Assembly: GCF_022429625.1 (NCBI RefSeq)
Contig: NZ_CP092483.1
Span: 2,666,001 to 2,730,000, forward strand
Source: Devosia lacusdianchii
GTDB lineage: Bacteria; Pseudomonadota; Alphaproteobacteria; Rhizobiales; Devosiaceae
Length of the DNA: 64,000 nt
Reading direction: 5' to 3'
The position numbers were made by a program, and so were the translations under genes. This document shows, in pieces, positions 1 to 8,462 of the stretch (position 1 is its first letter; every line of letters starts with the position of its first letter). The notes under the pieces are model-generated. The model made no database searches, had not been told where the DNA came from, and saw nothing but the letters and a program-made list of their open reading frames with translations.

Positions 1-80
1 ATTTCGTCGTACTGCGCCTTGGTTACGTGGGTGCGTGCGATTGCAGCCGCACTTGGCTGGAATACGAGCTGCTCGCTCAT
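1..80 (-). CDS. acs: Acetyl-CoA synthetase, N-terminal fragment (runs off the window)
   Basis: Only the first 26 codons are inside the window. The reading begins MSEQLVFQPS and continues to a THVTKAQYDE stretch, which matches the N-terminal region of AMP-forming acetyl-CoA synthetases, where an H-x-(x3)-Y-x-E-M-Y segment precedes the first conserved block. A GGGAGG ribosome-binding site lies about 6 bases before the ATG. If correct, the enzyme activates acetate to acetyl-CoA in the cytoplasm. The call rests on a short fragment, so another adenylate-forming enzyme is possible. Confidence 0.65.
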   Translation of the reverse strand, partial: MSEQLVFQPSAAAIARTHVTKAQYDE

Positions 81-274
81 AGTACCTCCCTTATCTCTCC
101 CGGCCCCCGTTCTAATGACACGTCCGTCGCCCGGCAAGGGCTTGAGACTGCGACTTAGTGGGTAAGTTCGCGCAAGGCTTTGTCGATGCGGCGTTAACTG
201 CCGCGAAGGACGGTGCTTCGACGCCCGCCTGGGCTCTGGTATTGTCGAGGTTCATTGGACCCCGGGAGTCCGTC

Positions 275-880
275 ATGAGCGATGTCGCCGTCAGTTCCGC
301 CGTAGCCGCTGCGCCGCGCGCGCCCATCTACCGGCCCGCGACCTATGCCGATATCGGGCTGGTGCATCACCGCCTGCAGGAGGCCATCGAGACCTCGCCC
401 TTTTACAGCCCCGAATTCAAAGCCTACGAATCGGCCCGGCTGACCAAGGACTACCTGGCGAGCCTGATCGATGCCGATCCACACCACGTGATGGTGTTCG
501 AACGCGAGGGCAAGACGGCGGCTTTCATGATTTCGGGCCCGGAACTGGGCACGCTGTGGCTCTATTGGAGCTATGTGTTCCCCGAGAACCGGCGCTCGAC
601 GCTAGGTGTATCGGGGATGCGCGCCTTTATCGATCATTGGGACAATGGCCGCTTTCATAAGATCGCCACCTATACCAAGACCGGCAACGAACCCGCAGCC
701 GCCATCATGCTGCGCATGGGCTACAAATACGTCGCGACGCTGGAAAAGCACATCTTCGGCGAGGACTACCTGCTTTACGAGCGTCCGCTCAACAAGGTCG
801 AGCCGGGCTATGATCGCGGCACAAAGGGCGGGCTGCGACACAAGCTGGCGCGCAAGCTAAAGCTGGCCTTCCGGCGCTAG
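275..880 (+). CDS. GNAT-family N-acetyltransferase
   Basis: This 201-residue protein has a GNAT-like core: an acceptor-side segment near the N-terminus (about residues 25-60), a central beta region ([16 protein letters not shown]) and a C-terminal part with [15 protein letters not shown], the usual last helix and strand where an A-x-x-M-x-x-x-G-(Y/F) pattern positions the acyl-CoA. The C-terminus is very basic ([12 protein letters not shown]). The frame stays open 39 codons upstream to 158, but the ATG at 275 has a GGGAG site just before it and the upstream codons read poorly, so 275 is preferred. It converges on the flippase gene with a 6-base gap. The substrate cannot be told from sequence. 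Confidence 0.75.
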   Translation: MSDVAVSSAVAAAPRAPIYRPATYADIGLVHHRLQEAIETSPFYSPEFKAYESARLTKDYLASLIDADPHHVMVFEREGKTAAFMISGPELGTLWLYWSYVFPENRRSTLGVSGMRAFIDHWDNGRFHKIATYTKTGNEPAAAIMLRMGYKYVATLEKHIFGEDYLLYERPLNKVEPGYDRGTKGGLRHKLARKLKLAFRR

Positions 881-886
881 CCGACG

Positions 887-2212
887 CTACTCAGCCAGAG
901 CCACGGACATACGACGATTGCGGAACCATTGCAGGATCGACACGTCGATCTTGGCGGTGCGCAGGGCGATCCACCACAAGCCGACCGACCAGACGCTAAT
1001 GGCGATTATGGCCGACACGGCTGCACCCATAAGCCCGAATGGCGGCACGAGCAGCCAGTTGCACAGCGCCAGCGAGGCAATGCCTACCGCCACGGACGGC
1101 AGGCTGGCATAGGGCCGATCATGGATCGACAGCACCAGCGATGCCGGCCCCATTGCTGATCGGATCACGAGCCCGAGGCAGAGCACCGCCAATGGACCGG
1201 CACCAACCGAAAAGCTCGGCCCGAACAGCATCAGCGCCAACGGCGCGAGCAGCGCCATCAGCACGAACAGAATGACCGACAGCCCGCTGGCCACCATATT
1301 GGCGTCACCCACCTTGCGGTTGAAAGCCACGCGATCGTCGTTGGCCTCGCTCTCGAACATATCTGGCAGGGTGACCGCATAGACGGCGGCAACGCCGAAC
1401 GAGATCAGCGCGAAGATGCGCGTGCAGACGCCGAACACCGCCAGCTCCTCGCGGGTCAGCACCTGGCTGAGCATCAGCAGATCGATATCGAAGAAGAAAT
1501 CGGTCGCCAGCGAAATCAGCACCCATGGCAGCGCGAAGCGCCACCAACGGCGCTGCTCGTTGGCTCTCGGCGGGGCTTCGCCGGAGACCTGCTTGAGCGA
1601 GGCGACGACGAAACCGATCTGAACCAGCGACACGGCAACAAAGCCGATGGCAATGATCCACAGCATGGAAGAGAAGCCCTCGGTCGGCACGGCAAAGCTC
1701 ATGGTGACGAGGAAGGCTGCTATGACGATGATCGGGCGGAAGATGGCATCAGCAAAAAAGCCGGCGAATGGCCGCTTAAGGCCGACCAAAATTGCGCCGC
1801 TGACAAAGACGTTAGCGGCAGCGAAAGCCATCAGCGCCATCGGGAAGAAATGCTCGGCCAAGGCACCACGACCCATGCCGACCGCTGCAAGCACGGGCGG
1901 TCCGGCCACCAGCAGCAGAGCCAGCGTGCCAAGCACGTGGCCATAGGCCCGGATCAGGAACACATCGAGCTGCTTGCGCTCGCCCCGCGCCCGATACTCG
2001 GCGGTGAAATAGGTGCCGACAGTATGGAAACCCAGCGGCATTACCACCGCCACCAGGTTCACCGTGGCCATCACCACCAAGTACTCGCCCAGCAGCTCCG
2101 CGCCCCAGATGCGGGCGATCAGCGCTTGGGCCAGGAAGATCAGCCCCGCACCGCAGAGGCGGGCGCCGAAGATGACGGTCGACTGTGACGCCAGACGCCG
2201 CTGCAGGCTCAT
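887..2212 (-). CDS. Polysaccharide flippase, Wzx/MATE-like (lipopolysaccharide biosynthesis protein)
   Basis: A 441-residue protein made almost wholly of hydrophobic segments, about 12-14 membrane helices, with the N-terminal pattern of oligosaccharide flippases (SQSTVIFGARLCGAGLIFL followed by a short basic loop). Members move undecaprenyl-linked sugar repeat units across the inner membrane. Its start overlaps the stop of the FemAB-like acyltransferase gene by four bases (ATGA), so the two are translationally coupled and probably act on the same envelope polysaccharide. No glycosyltransferase or polymerase genes are next to it, so the substrate is unknown. Confidence 0.8.
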   Translation of the reverse strand: MSLQRRLASQSTVIFGARLCGAGLIFLAQALIARIWGAELLGEYLVVMATVNLVAVVMPLGFHTVGTYFTAEYRARGERKQLDVFLIRAYGHVLGTLALLLVAGPPVLAAVGMGRGALAEHFFPMALMAFAAANVFVSGAILVGLKRPFAGFFADAIFRPIIVIAAFLVTMSFAVPTEGFSSMLWIIAIGFVAVSLVQIGFVVASLKQVSGEAPPRANEQRRWWRFALPWVLISLATDFFFDIDLLMLSQVLTREELAVFGVCTRIFALISFGVAAVYAVTLPDMFESEANDDRVAFNRKVGDANMVASGLSVILFVLMALLAPLALMLFGPSFSVGAGPLAVLCLGLVIRSAMGPASLVLSIHDRPYASLPSVAVGIASLALCNWLLVPPFGLMGAAVSAIIAISVWSVGLWWIALRTAKIDVSILQWFRNRRMSVALAE

Positions 2213-3393
2213 TCCTCGGCTCCGGCTGGCTCATGCTTGGCCTGCGTCGGACGCTTCTTTGGATTGCTCCAGGCGTCGATAGTTCGCATGGTAAAGTGAA
2301 AGGCGTCGCGGGCGGCGAAAGCGCCGGCGCCCAGCATATAGGCAAGCGGGCGGCTGGCGTAGTTGGCAACGGGCGGGACGGGCCGGATGACGCCGGCCTC
2401 CCCCACCATGCCCTTCTTGAACTGGTGCAGGCCCTGAAATCCGTCGGTGCCGCCAAGATCGTACCAGGTGGCTGACGTGTTATCGCGCAGCCAGCGGATG
2501 ACATGCCAATGCAGGAAATAGCCCGCTCGCAGCGGCAGCGCCTGATCATTGGTAGCGCCATAGAGATAGACGGCGCGATCGCCGGCCTTGAACACCAGCG
2601 CACCGGCGACAAGCTCGCCATCATGCCGGACAAAGAACAGCTCCGGGCGTAGCGCCGGGACGTCGATGTTCATCAGCGCGGTGACGGTGCCATAGGCCGA
2701 ATGATCGGTGAACTGCTTGCGATCGGTCATGGCGGTATAGAGCGTTTCGAACTCGCCGATCCGCTCCGGCCCGGCATGTTCGAAGCTCAACCCGGCTTTC
2801 TCGGACTTGTTGAGATGATAGCGCCACTTCTGATGGAAGCTCTTGCGCAACGCGGCGTCGTCGAGGCGCAGATTGACGATGTAGCGGTTGGGGAATGTTA
2901 GCTCGGAACCGCGCTTGAACCCGCGCGCCAGGAGGCGCTCGTATTCGCGATTAACAGGGGTGATCGACGCGCGCGGTAAGACAGACAGCATCTGCCCCCG
3001 CTTGTCGGCATAATCAGCGATCAGCGCTTCGACCATGCCCGCGTGAATGGCATCGGCATCCGGGCGCTTCGCGTCCTTGAGCATCGGTCCCCATTTGGAA
3101 ACAGCGATCCGGCCCAGGCGCAGCGGCAATGGCTGCACCATCATTAGCGAGCCGCCCACGATCTCGCCGTCGAGTAGAAACAGCATGGGCTCCTGCGCGA
3201 CGGAGGGCCAGCGGGTGGCGGCGAAGGCGTGGAGCTGTTCCTGGCAGGTCTCATCGAACTCGGCGATGATCCGGTCCCATTCGGCGCCGCTGACAATGCG
3301 CGTTTGCAGCTTCGGCACGGCCACGGCAGCGGGCCGCACCTTCTGGTGCGCGTCGGATCCGGCATGGGCCAGTCGATCGGCGATCACAGACAT
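2209..3393 (-). CDS. FemAB/CelD-like GNAT acyltransferase
   Basis: A 394-residue protein with the double-GNAT layout of FemAB and 'cellulose biosynthesis CelD' type acyltransferases. The C-terminal domain (about residues 170-330) carries KSFHQKWRYHLNKSEKAGL, a basic acceptor-binding stretch typical of this family, followed by FFVRHDGELVAGALVF and YLYGATND, the beta strands of the CoA fold, and WYDLGGTDG with LHQFKKG close to the end. Such enzymes transfer an acyl or aminoacyl group to a cell-surface polymer. It is the first gene of a two-gene unit with the flippase. A strong hairpin covers its likely ribosome-binding site (3401-3432). Confidence 0.75.
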   Translation of the reverse strand: MSVIADRLAHAGSDAHQKVRPAAVAVPKLQTRIVSGAEWDRIIAEFDETCQEQLHAFAATRWPSVAQEPMLFLLDGEIVGGSLMMVQPLPLRLGRIAVSKWGPMLKDAKRPDADAIHAGMVEALIADYADKRGQMLSVLPRASITPVNREYERLLARGFKRGSELTFPNRYIVNLRLDDAALRKSFHQKWRYHLNKSEKAGLSFEHAGPERIGEFETLYTAMTDRKQFTDHSAYGTVTALMNIDVPALRPELFFVRHDGELVAGALVFKAGDRAVYLYGATNDQALPLRAGYFLHWHVIRWLRDNTSATWYDLGGTDGFQGLHQFKKGMVGEAGVIRPVPPVANYASRPLAYMLGAGAFAARDAFHFTMRTIDAWSNPKKRPTQAKHEPAGAEE

Positions 3394-3400
3394 AATGGGC

Positions 3401-3432
3401 GCTTTCCGCTCATAACAACTTGAGCGGAAAGC
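3401..3432 (-). repeat. 12-bp hairpin, RIME-like palindrome over a ribosome-binding site
   Basis: GCTTTCCGCTCA (3401-3412) and its exact complement TGAGCGGAAAGC (3421-3432) flank an 8-base loop. On the minus strand the 3' arm holds GCGGAAAG, the only Shine-Dalgarno-like stretch before the FemAB-like gene start at 3393. The flank (CTAGAGCGACAAGATGATC) resembles the mosaic palindromes scattered in Hyphomicrobiales genomes; that similarity is from memory. Confidence 0.55.
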
Positions 3433-3506
3433 TAGAGCGACAAGATGATCAAATCCCTATGCGGTCACGACAAATGCCGCAAAATTCGACCCTTGGTTAC
3501 TAAAGG

Positions 3507-4211
3507 CTAATGCGCGACCGTCGTAGCTGCCGCAGCGGCATGCGGGGTGTAGAGAAGCGGGATCTCTGGGATGGTCACAAAGGCGCCCAGCCCCTCAAGC
3601 GTCATGCGGATCGCCACGAACAGGATGATCAGCAGGCCGACCCATGCGATCCAGCGGAAGCGATGCAGCAAGCCCGCGATGAACGTCGCGGCAACCCCCA
3701 TCATGACCACCGACAGGGCCAGGCCAATGATCAGTGCCTCGAAGTGATGCGCGGCGGCGCCGGCCACGGCCAGCACGTTGTCCAGCGACATTGAGACGTC
3801 GGCGATGATGATCTGGATGACGGCCTGGCGCAGCGTCTTGCGCGGTGCCTTGCCGGCAATCGTGCCGTCGGCATTGGTGTCGTGGTCTTCCAGTGCTTCT
3901 TGCGCCTCGTGCTCTTCCGCCTGACTGGTGGTGAGCTCGCGATACATCTTCCAGCACACATAAAGCAGCAGCACGCCACCGGCGATCAGCAGGCCGCCAC
4001 CCAGCGCCAGCAATTGCGTGGTGATCAACGCGAAGAAGATGCGCAGCAGGGTTGCCGCGATAATACCGATCAGGATGGCCTTGCGGCGCACATCGGACGC
4101 GAGACCCGCAGCAGCGAGACCGATCACCACGGCATTGTCGCCGGCCAGAACGAGGTCGATCAGGATGACCTGAACCAGTGAGCTGAGAAAACTCGGATCT
4201 ATGCCGAACAT
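3507..4211 (-). CDS. TerC-family integral membrane protein
   Basis: A 234-residue membrane protein beginning MFGIDPSFLSSLVQVILID, then LVLAGDNAVVIGLAAAG, the hallmark of the TerC/YkoY/Alx family, with a second conserved acidic segment IIIADVSMSLDNVLAVAG in the second half. The two Asp-Asn motifs (GDNA and SLDN) sit in membrane helices and are thought to bind or pass metal ions, probably manganese. About seven membrane helices are visible, with a charged cytoplasmic loop around residues 95-125 (SQAEEHEAQEALEDHD). An AGGGA site precedes the ATG. It is transcribed alone. No tellurite-resistance partners are nearby, so a manganese-efflux role is more likely than tellurite resistance. Confidence 0.9.
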   Translation of the reverse strand: MFGIDPSFLSSLVQVILIDLVLAGDNAVVIGLAAAGLASDVRRKAILIGIIAATLLRIFFALITTQLLALGGGLLIAGGVLLLYVCWKMYRELTTSQAEEHEAQEALEDHDTNADGTIAGKAPRKTLRQAVIQIIIADVSMSLDNVLAVAGAAAHHFEALIIGLALSVVMMGVAATFIAGLLHRFRWIAWVGLLIILFVAIRMTLEGLGAFVTIPEIPLLYTPHAAAAATTVAH

Positions 4212-4265
4212 GAATGGTCCCTGTCTGAGCGCTGAACGATAGGGACGCCTATAGCGCTCCCCCTA

Positions 4266-4287
4266 CGCACTTGAAAGCACAAGTGCG
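4266..4287. other. 8-bp hairpin in the TerC upstream region
   Basis: CGCACTTG and CAAGTGCG pair around a 6-base loop, between the hydrolase stop (4376) and the TerC start (4211). No T-run follows on either strand, so it is a poor intrinsic terminator. It could be part of the TerC 5' leader. I could not match it to the manganese riboswitch that precedes some TerC genes. Confidence 0.3.
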
Positions 4288-4375
4288 GCGGAATCGACAA
4301 AAGTCTTAGGATTTCTGGCCGTTTTGGCCCGCGCTGACAGGTTCATGACAGATTTGGCGCGAGATATGACGCACG

Positions 4376-5521
4376 TTAGTCGAGCGAGTTCCACACGCCG
4401 TAGAGCGTCGAGTGCAACAATTGTACATTGTCCCCGGCCCGATAGACGACAAGACCGCGCTGCGGCATCAGATAGAGCATCTGTCCGCCTTGCCCCATCA
4501 AGTAGGTGAACGGCCCCTGCAATGCCTGCCCCGGCCGGTCGAGCACGTTCTGCAAGATGTGCTGACCGTAATTGCCCACGGCAAGCGCCTCCGCATCGAC
4601 ATCGAGACCCATAAACTCGCGCCACAGCGGCTCCGGCAGGAACGGTGCATTCACCGTACCGTTCTGCATCAGATAGACACCGATCCGTATCCAATCGCGG
4701 GCCGTTGCGTAGATGCAGCAGTAAGCCGAGACGGACGCGGTCTCGCCAGGCTTGCGCCAAAGCGCGGTCTGCGCCACTGCCGGCCCCCAGACCTTTTCGG
4801 CCATCAGGGTTTCGAGTGGACGGCCATACACAACTTCGAGCACTTCGCCGAGAAGGGCTGTGTTGACGTTCTGGTAGTTGAAATCTCCCTCGGGGGCGGT
4901 CGCCAGCTGAAGGCCGGCTTCAATTGCGGGCAGTCCCATGAAATGCAGACGTGCCAAGGGGCCGAATGGATTGGGCGCCGTGTCGCTGTCCTTGCCATTG
5001 CCATTGCCGAGCTTGGAATCCGCCGTGTCGAAGTGAATTCCGGCCCGCATGGTGATCAGGCTGCGTAATGTGAGCCCCTCGATGCCGCGATCATCCGGCA
5101 GGACTTCTCCAAGGCGAACGTCAAGGCTGGCGATCTTACCCTCGGCGATAGCCTTGTAGACCAGCGCGCCGATGAGGCTCTTGGCCATGGAATAGGAGTT
5201 GAACCGGGTGTCTGAAGTCTTGCCGGCACCATAGTGCTCGAGCACGAGCTTTCCGTCGCGATAGGCCAGCAGGGCCTGCCCACCGGTGTCGGCAAACATG
5301 GTCGCGAGTTCGGGCACGAGGTCACGCTTCTGCGCGTCCTCGGCGACCTGCAGGTCGCGTGGACTTCCCGCGCCGGCGATCTCCACGAAATGACCCCGGC
5401 CGGAAAAGACCAGCGGCGGGAAACCCTCTATCAGCAACTGCGGCAGGTATGGCGCATGGGCCAGCACGCCAAACGTGCCCGCCGCTAGCGCCGGGATCGC
5501 TCCAATAATCCACTTGCGCAT
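4376..5521 (-). CDS. Serine hydrolase, class C beta-lactamase fold
   Basis: A 381-residue protein with an N-terminal hydrophobic segment (residues about 4-22) that should act as a signal peptide or membrane anchor. The catalytic S-x-x-K motif is SMAK at residues 111-114 within NSYSMAKSLIGA; the second motif Y-x-N is present in FNYQNVNTALLGE, and a GQGGQ stretch near the C-terminus stands in for the usual H/K-x-G. This is the penicillin-binding/beta-lactamase-related esterase group, acting outside the cytoplasm on esters, amides or peptidoglycan peptides. The ATG at 5521 has a GGAGGG site 7 bases upstream; a start six codons earlier has none. The family is broad and the substrate is unknown; a true beta-lactamase is not indicated. 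Confidence 0.85.
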   Translation of the reverse strand: MRKWIIGAIPALAAGTFGVLAHAPYLPQLLIEGFPPLVFSGRGHFVEIAGAGSPRDLQVAEDAQKRDLVPELATMFADTGGQALLAYRDGKLVLEHYGAGKTSDTRFNSYSMAKSLIGALVYKAIAEGKIASLDVRLGEVLPDDRGIEGLTLRSLITMRAGIHFDTADSKLGNGNGKDSDTAPNPFGPLARLHFMGLPAIEAGLQLATAPEGDFNYQNVNTALLGEVLEVVYGRPLETLMAEKVWGPAVAQTALWRKPGETASVSAYCCIYATARDWIRIGVYLMQNGTVNAPFLPEPLWREFMGLDVDAEALAVGNYGQHILQNVLDRPGQALQGPFTYLMGQGGQMLYLMPQRGLVVYRAGDNVQLLHSTLYGVWNSLD

Positions 5522-5589
5522 GAAACACCCTCCACGCACCCGATTGGAGACCCAAATCGGCGGAAATACGGCTGCTTGACGGGGGACTT

Positions 5590-5665
5590 TGGTGGGCGAG
5601 CACGGATTCGAACCGTGGACCCGACGATTAAGAGTCGTCTGCTCTACCAGCTGAGCTACTCGCCC
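5590..5665 (-). tRNA. tRNA-Lys (anticodon CUU)
   Basis: The minus strand folds as a complete 76-base tRNA: acceptor stem GGGCGAG/CTCGCCC, D-arm GCTC-AGCTGGTA-GAGC, anticodon stem GACGA/TCGTC with loop CTCTTAA giving anticodon CUU, T-arm with GGTTCGAATCC, and an encoded 3' CCA. It reads AAG codons as lysine. Confidence 0.98.
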
Positions 5666-5797
5666 CTACTGGAGCTTCCAAAGTGGCGCCTCTCTATCAA
5701 AGGGATTCCACCCTGTCTAGCGCTTCGCTCCACTTTCCTCATCTGTAGGGTTTGCTAGAGTGCCGCAGCCGCAAAAGGCGCCAAGAACCGGGGCAGC

Positions 5798-6649
5798 ATG
5801 ACAATTTCGGAAATACTGATGATCCCGGTCGGCTGGCTCGCCACCAATGCGGTGAGTTTGCTGGCGGCAGTCGCCGTGCTTGTCGCCGGCTGGTACCTCG
5901 CCAGGCTGGCCGCTCGGGCCATAAGGCAGTTGCTGCCGCTGGCCTACGGCGTCGACAAGAATTTCGCGCCGCTGCTGTCCCAGGCTGCGCGCTACGGCAT
6001 CATTATTTTCGCCCTCGTGACCGCCCTCAACCTGCTTGGCGTCTCCAATGCGTCGATCCTGACGGTGCTGGGCGCCGCCGGCCTCGCCATTGCCCTGGCG
6101 CTGCAGGGCACACTGGCCAACATCGCGGCGGGCATCATGCTGATCTGGCTGCGCCCCATCGCCATCGGCGAGTTCATTCAGGGTGATGGCGTGGCGGGTA
6201 TCGTGGTCGAAATCGGGCTGTTCGGCACGCGTCTGCGCTCGTCGAGCGGGCTCTATATCTTTACGCCAAACCAGAAATTGTGGGCCTCGGCCATCACCAA
6301 TCACAGCCGCGAGCCGCGGCGGCGCATCGACGTCAATGTGAGCGTGCCCGACACGATCGACATCGCCAAATCGCGCAAGATCCTGCTGCGCATCGCCACG
6401 GCGGATAAACGTGTGCTGGCCGATCCGGCGCCGAATGTGCATGTCGACAGCTTTTCCGGGGCGGCGGTGAATATGCAATTACGGGCTTGGGTCTCGACGC
6501 CCGACTATCTGCCCGTGCTCTATGCGCTGACCGAGGAGGCCAAGATCGCGCTCAACCGCGAACTGAGCGGTAGCAAGGAAGACAAAGCGGGGATTTCGGT
6601 AACGCCTGATCCGGCCAATCCGAGCCCCGAAACGCAGGCCCACCGCTAG
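5798..6649 (+). CDS. Small-conductance mechanosensitive channel, MscS family
   Basis: A 283-residue MscS-type protein. Three membrane helices cover about residues 10-115; the pore helix TM3 is the Gly/Ala-rich stretch LGAAGLAIALALQGTLAN, followed by the beta domain with RPIAIGEFIQGDGVAGIVVEIG and FTPNQKLWASAITNHS, a typical MscS middle domain. The C-terminal alpha/beta domain follows (VSVPDTIDIAKSRKILLRI). Such channels open on membrane tension and release solutes during osmotic downshock. The length fits the short MscS class. It stands alone between the tRNA and a small convergent gene. Confidence 0.92.
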   Translation: MTISEILMIPVGWLATNAVSLLAAVAVLVAGWYLARLAARAIRQLLPLAYGVDKNFAPLLSQAARYGIIIFALVTALNLLGVSNASILTVLGAAGLAIALALQGTLANIAAGIMLIWLRPIAIGEFIQGDGVAGIVVEIGLFGTRLRSSSGLYIFTPNQKLWASAITNHSREPRRRIDVNVSVPDTIDIAKSRKILLRIATADKRVLADPAPNVHVDSFSGAAVNMQLRAWVSTPDYLPVLYALTEEAKIALNRELSGSKEDKAGISVTPDPANPSPETQAHR

Positions 6650-6706
6650 TCACGGCAAGCCGATCGGGTACGCCGGCGGATCGACCGCCAGCGCACGCGT
6701 GCAATC

Positions 6707-6910
6707 TTAGTCGAAAGAGACGGCGCGGGCACGGAAGGCCGCGAAATCCAGAACATTGTCGGAGCGTGACGGCTCGACATCGAATTCATCGATCAGGCTG
6801 ACCGTCCGCTCGATGATGTAGCGCAACTGGCGCGAACGGCTATCGCTTCCCTGCAGGATGACCGCGGCGCGCTGCAGGTGGTCTCGTGCAAGAACGTAGG
6901 TTGGCAGCAT
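6707..6910 (-). CDS. Small protein of unknown function (67 aa)
   Basis: A 67-residue, soluble, charged protein (MLPTYVLARDHLQRAAVIL at the start, FAAFRARAVSFD at the end). It has no membrane segment, cysteine or metal motif. A TGGAGC site 7 bases before the ATG supports translation. The predicted structure is helical, with an acidic patch DEFDVEPSRSDN. I do not recognise the family. It converges on mscS and diverges from the aminotransferase gene. Confidence 0.6.
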   Translation of the reverse strand: MLPTYVLARDHLQRAAVILQGSDSRSRQLRYIIERTVSLIDEFDVEPSRSDNVLDFAAFRARAVSFD

Positions 6911-7289
6911 AGACGAAGCTCCATTTGAGAATCACTTTTTGGGAGCGCCTTGGGGTAGTGACGCGAGGCAGAGGGTGCGGGCGCCATGCCTTCCACAAAC
7001 TTGCCAGAACGGTTGGCCTTTGTTTCAAATCCAATCTGTCACACACTCTGGCCGAGACGACTGCAATACGGGGGCTGTGCGGCTGCGGGAAAACCTTGGC
7101 GGCTGTGTAAAACCGGACGAAGGCGAGGCTGCCGCCTGCTGCCGGAGTGCGGAGATAACCGAATCTGGGCCGGCGCATGCCGGGAATCGCTTTGACGCTC
7201 TTGCCGCACGACGGTGGGAGGTGGTCTATCTGAACGACCGATTACGCTATTCCGCCGCCAGACGGCACCCCAGACATCGCGAGCCTGCC
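6911..7289. other. Non-coding stretch upstream of the aminotransferase gene
   Basis: 379 bases between the small minus-strand gene and the aminotransferase start. The plus frame stays open, but its translation is rich in Cys, Arg and Gly with no family resemblance, so it is read as leader and promoter DNA. No clear hairpin, operator or second gene was found. Confidence 0.5.
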
Positions 7290-8393
7290 TTGACCCGTCC
7301 GTCCCTCGCCCCCATTGCCGCAAACCTGTCGGAAACCGTGCCCTTTGTTGGGCCTGAAGCCATCGAGCGGCGCGACGGTGTCCCTACCCGTGCCCGCATC
7401 GGTGCCAATGAAAACCCGTTCGGCCCCGCCCCATCCGTGCTTGCCGCCATGCAGGCGGCCGCCCGCGACACCTGGCACTATGGCGATCCCGAGAACCACG
7501 ACCTCCGCATCGCCATCGCCGCCCATCTCGGCATTCCCTCAGCGAACGTCATGCCGGGCGAAGGCGTCGATGCCATCCTGGGTATGGCCGTGCGCCTGTT
7601 TGCAGCGCCCAACTCAACGGTCGTGACGTCACTGGGCGGCTACCCTACCTTCAACTACCATATCGCCGGCTATGGCGCGGTCATGCACACCGTTCCCTAT
7701 ATCGGTGACCGCGAAGACATCGACGCCCTGGCCCGCGCCGCGCGCGATACCAATGCCGCCATAGTCTACGTCGCCAACCCCGACAACCCGATGGGCAGCT
7801 GGTGGGACGCTGCATCGGTGGACCGCTTCATCGCGGCGGTACCCGAAAGCACCATGATTGTACTGGACGAGGCCTATGGCGAGTTCGCACCACCGGGCAC
7901 CCTACCCGCGCTGGACATAGATCGCGTCAACCTCCTGCGCATGCGCACCTTCTCCAAGGCCTATGGAATGGCTGGCGCGCGCGTCGGCTATGTCATCGGC
8001 GAGGCCACCAACATTTCGGCCTTCAACCGCATCCGCAACCACTTCGGCGTCAGCAACATCGCCCAGACCGGAGCGATCGCAGCGCTAGCCGACGCGGCGC
8101 ACCTGGCGTCATCGATCGAAGCCGTCCGCCAATCGCTGGCAGCCATCGCCAACGTTGCCCGCCGGCATGGGCTGGAGCCGCTGCAGACGGCCACGAACTT
8201 CATCGCCATCGACTGCGGCCGCGACGGCCCCTACGCGCAGACGATCCTGAACGGCCTCGCGGCTCGCGGCATCTTCGTGCGCAAGCCAGCCGTCACCGGC
8301 CTCAACCGCTGCATCCGCGTGAGTGCTGGAACACCGGATGATGTGGCGCTGTTTGATGAGGCGCTGGGCGCGGTCTTGGCGGAATTGAGCTGA
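7290..8393 (+). CDS. hisC: HisC-like PLP aminotransferase (histidinol-phosphate aminotransferase family)
   Basis: A 367-residue class I/II aminotransferase. Visible marks are the substrate-side N-terminus IGANENPFGPAP (about residues 38-49), NPDNPMGSW (163-171), DEAYGEF (193-199) and the PLP-lysine motif FSKAYGMAGARVGY with the lysine at residue 223. The family includes histidinol-phosphate aminotransferase and related aromatic or broad aminotransferases; no other his gene is nearby, so the symbol is tentative. The start is taken as TTG at 7290 because conserved sequence begins there. No good ribosome-binding site is visible, so a few residues either way are possible. The gene ends at a 23-bp palindrome shared with the convergent neighbour. 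Confidence 0.75.
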   Translation: MTRPSLAPIAANLSETVPFVGPEAIERRDGVPTRARIGANENPFGPAPSVLAAMQAAARDTWHYGDPENHDLRIAIAAHLGIPSANVMPGEGVDAILGMAVRLFAAPNSTVVTSLGGYPTFNYHIAGYGAVMHTVPYIGDREDIDALARAARDTNAAIVYVANPDNPMGSWWDAASVDRFIAAVPESTMIVLDEAYGEFAPPGTLPALDIDRVNLLRMRTFSKAYGMAGARVGYVIGEATNISAFNRIRNHFGVSNIAQTGAIAALADAAHLASSIEAVRQSLAAIANVARRHGLEPLQTATNFIAIDCGRDGPYAQTILNGLAARGIFVRKPAVTGLNRCIRVSAGTPDDVALFDEALGAVLAELS

Positions 8394-8408
8394 GACGTAG
8401 ACCGCTTA

Positions 8409-8458
8409 CCAAACCACGGCATCATTCCCGCTTTCGCGGGAATGATGCCGTGGTTTGG
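8409..8458. repeat. REP-like palindrome, 23-bp perfect stem
   Basis: A perfect inverted repeat of 23 bases with a 4-base loop fills the gap between two convergent genes. Its core CATTCCCGC/GCGGGAATG and the outer ACCACGG recur in the element at 63561-63660, so this is one copy of a dispersed family. It may also end transcription from both sides. Confidence 0.8.
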
Positions 8459-8462
8459 GTGC

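Noticed and set aside
4212..4375. Manganese (yybP-ykoY) riboswitch before the TerC gene
   Set aside because: Only an 8-bp hairpin was found; the conserved riboswitch core could not be matched.
5576..5758. 60-residue plus-strand ORF
   Set aside because: It lies over the tRNA-Lys gene; its RIRTVDPTIKSRLLYQLSYS stretch is the familiar false protein made by reading a tRNA on the other strand.
6939..7289. N-terminal extension of the HisC-like aminotransferase
   Set aside because: The residues lack any family similarity and are Cys/Arg-rich; conserved sequence starts near the TTG at 7290.
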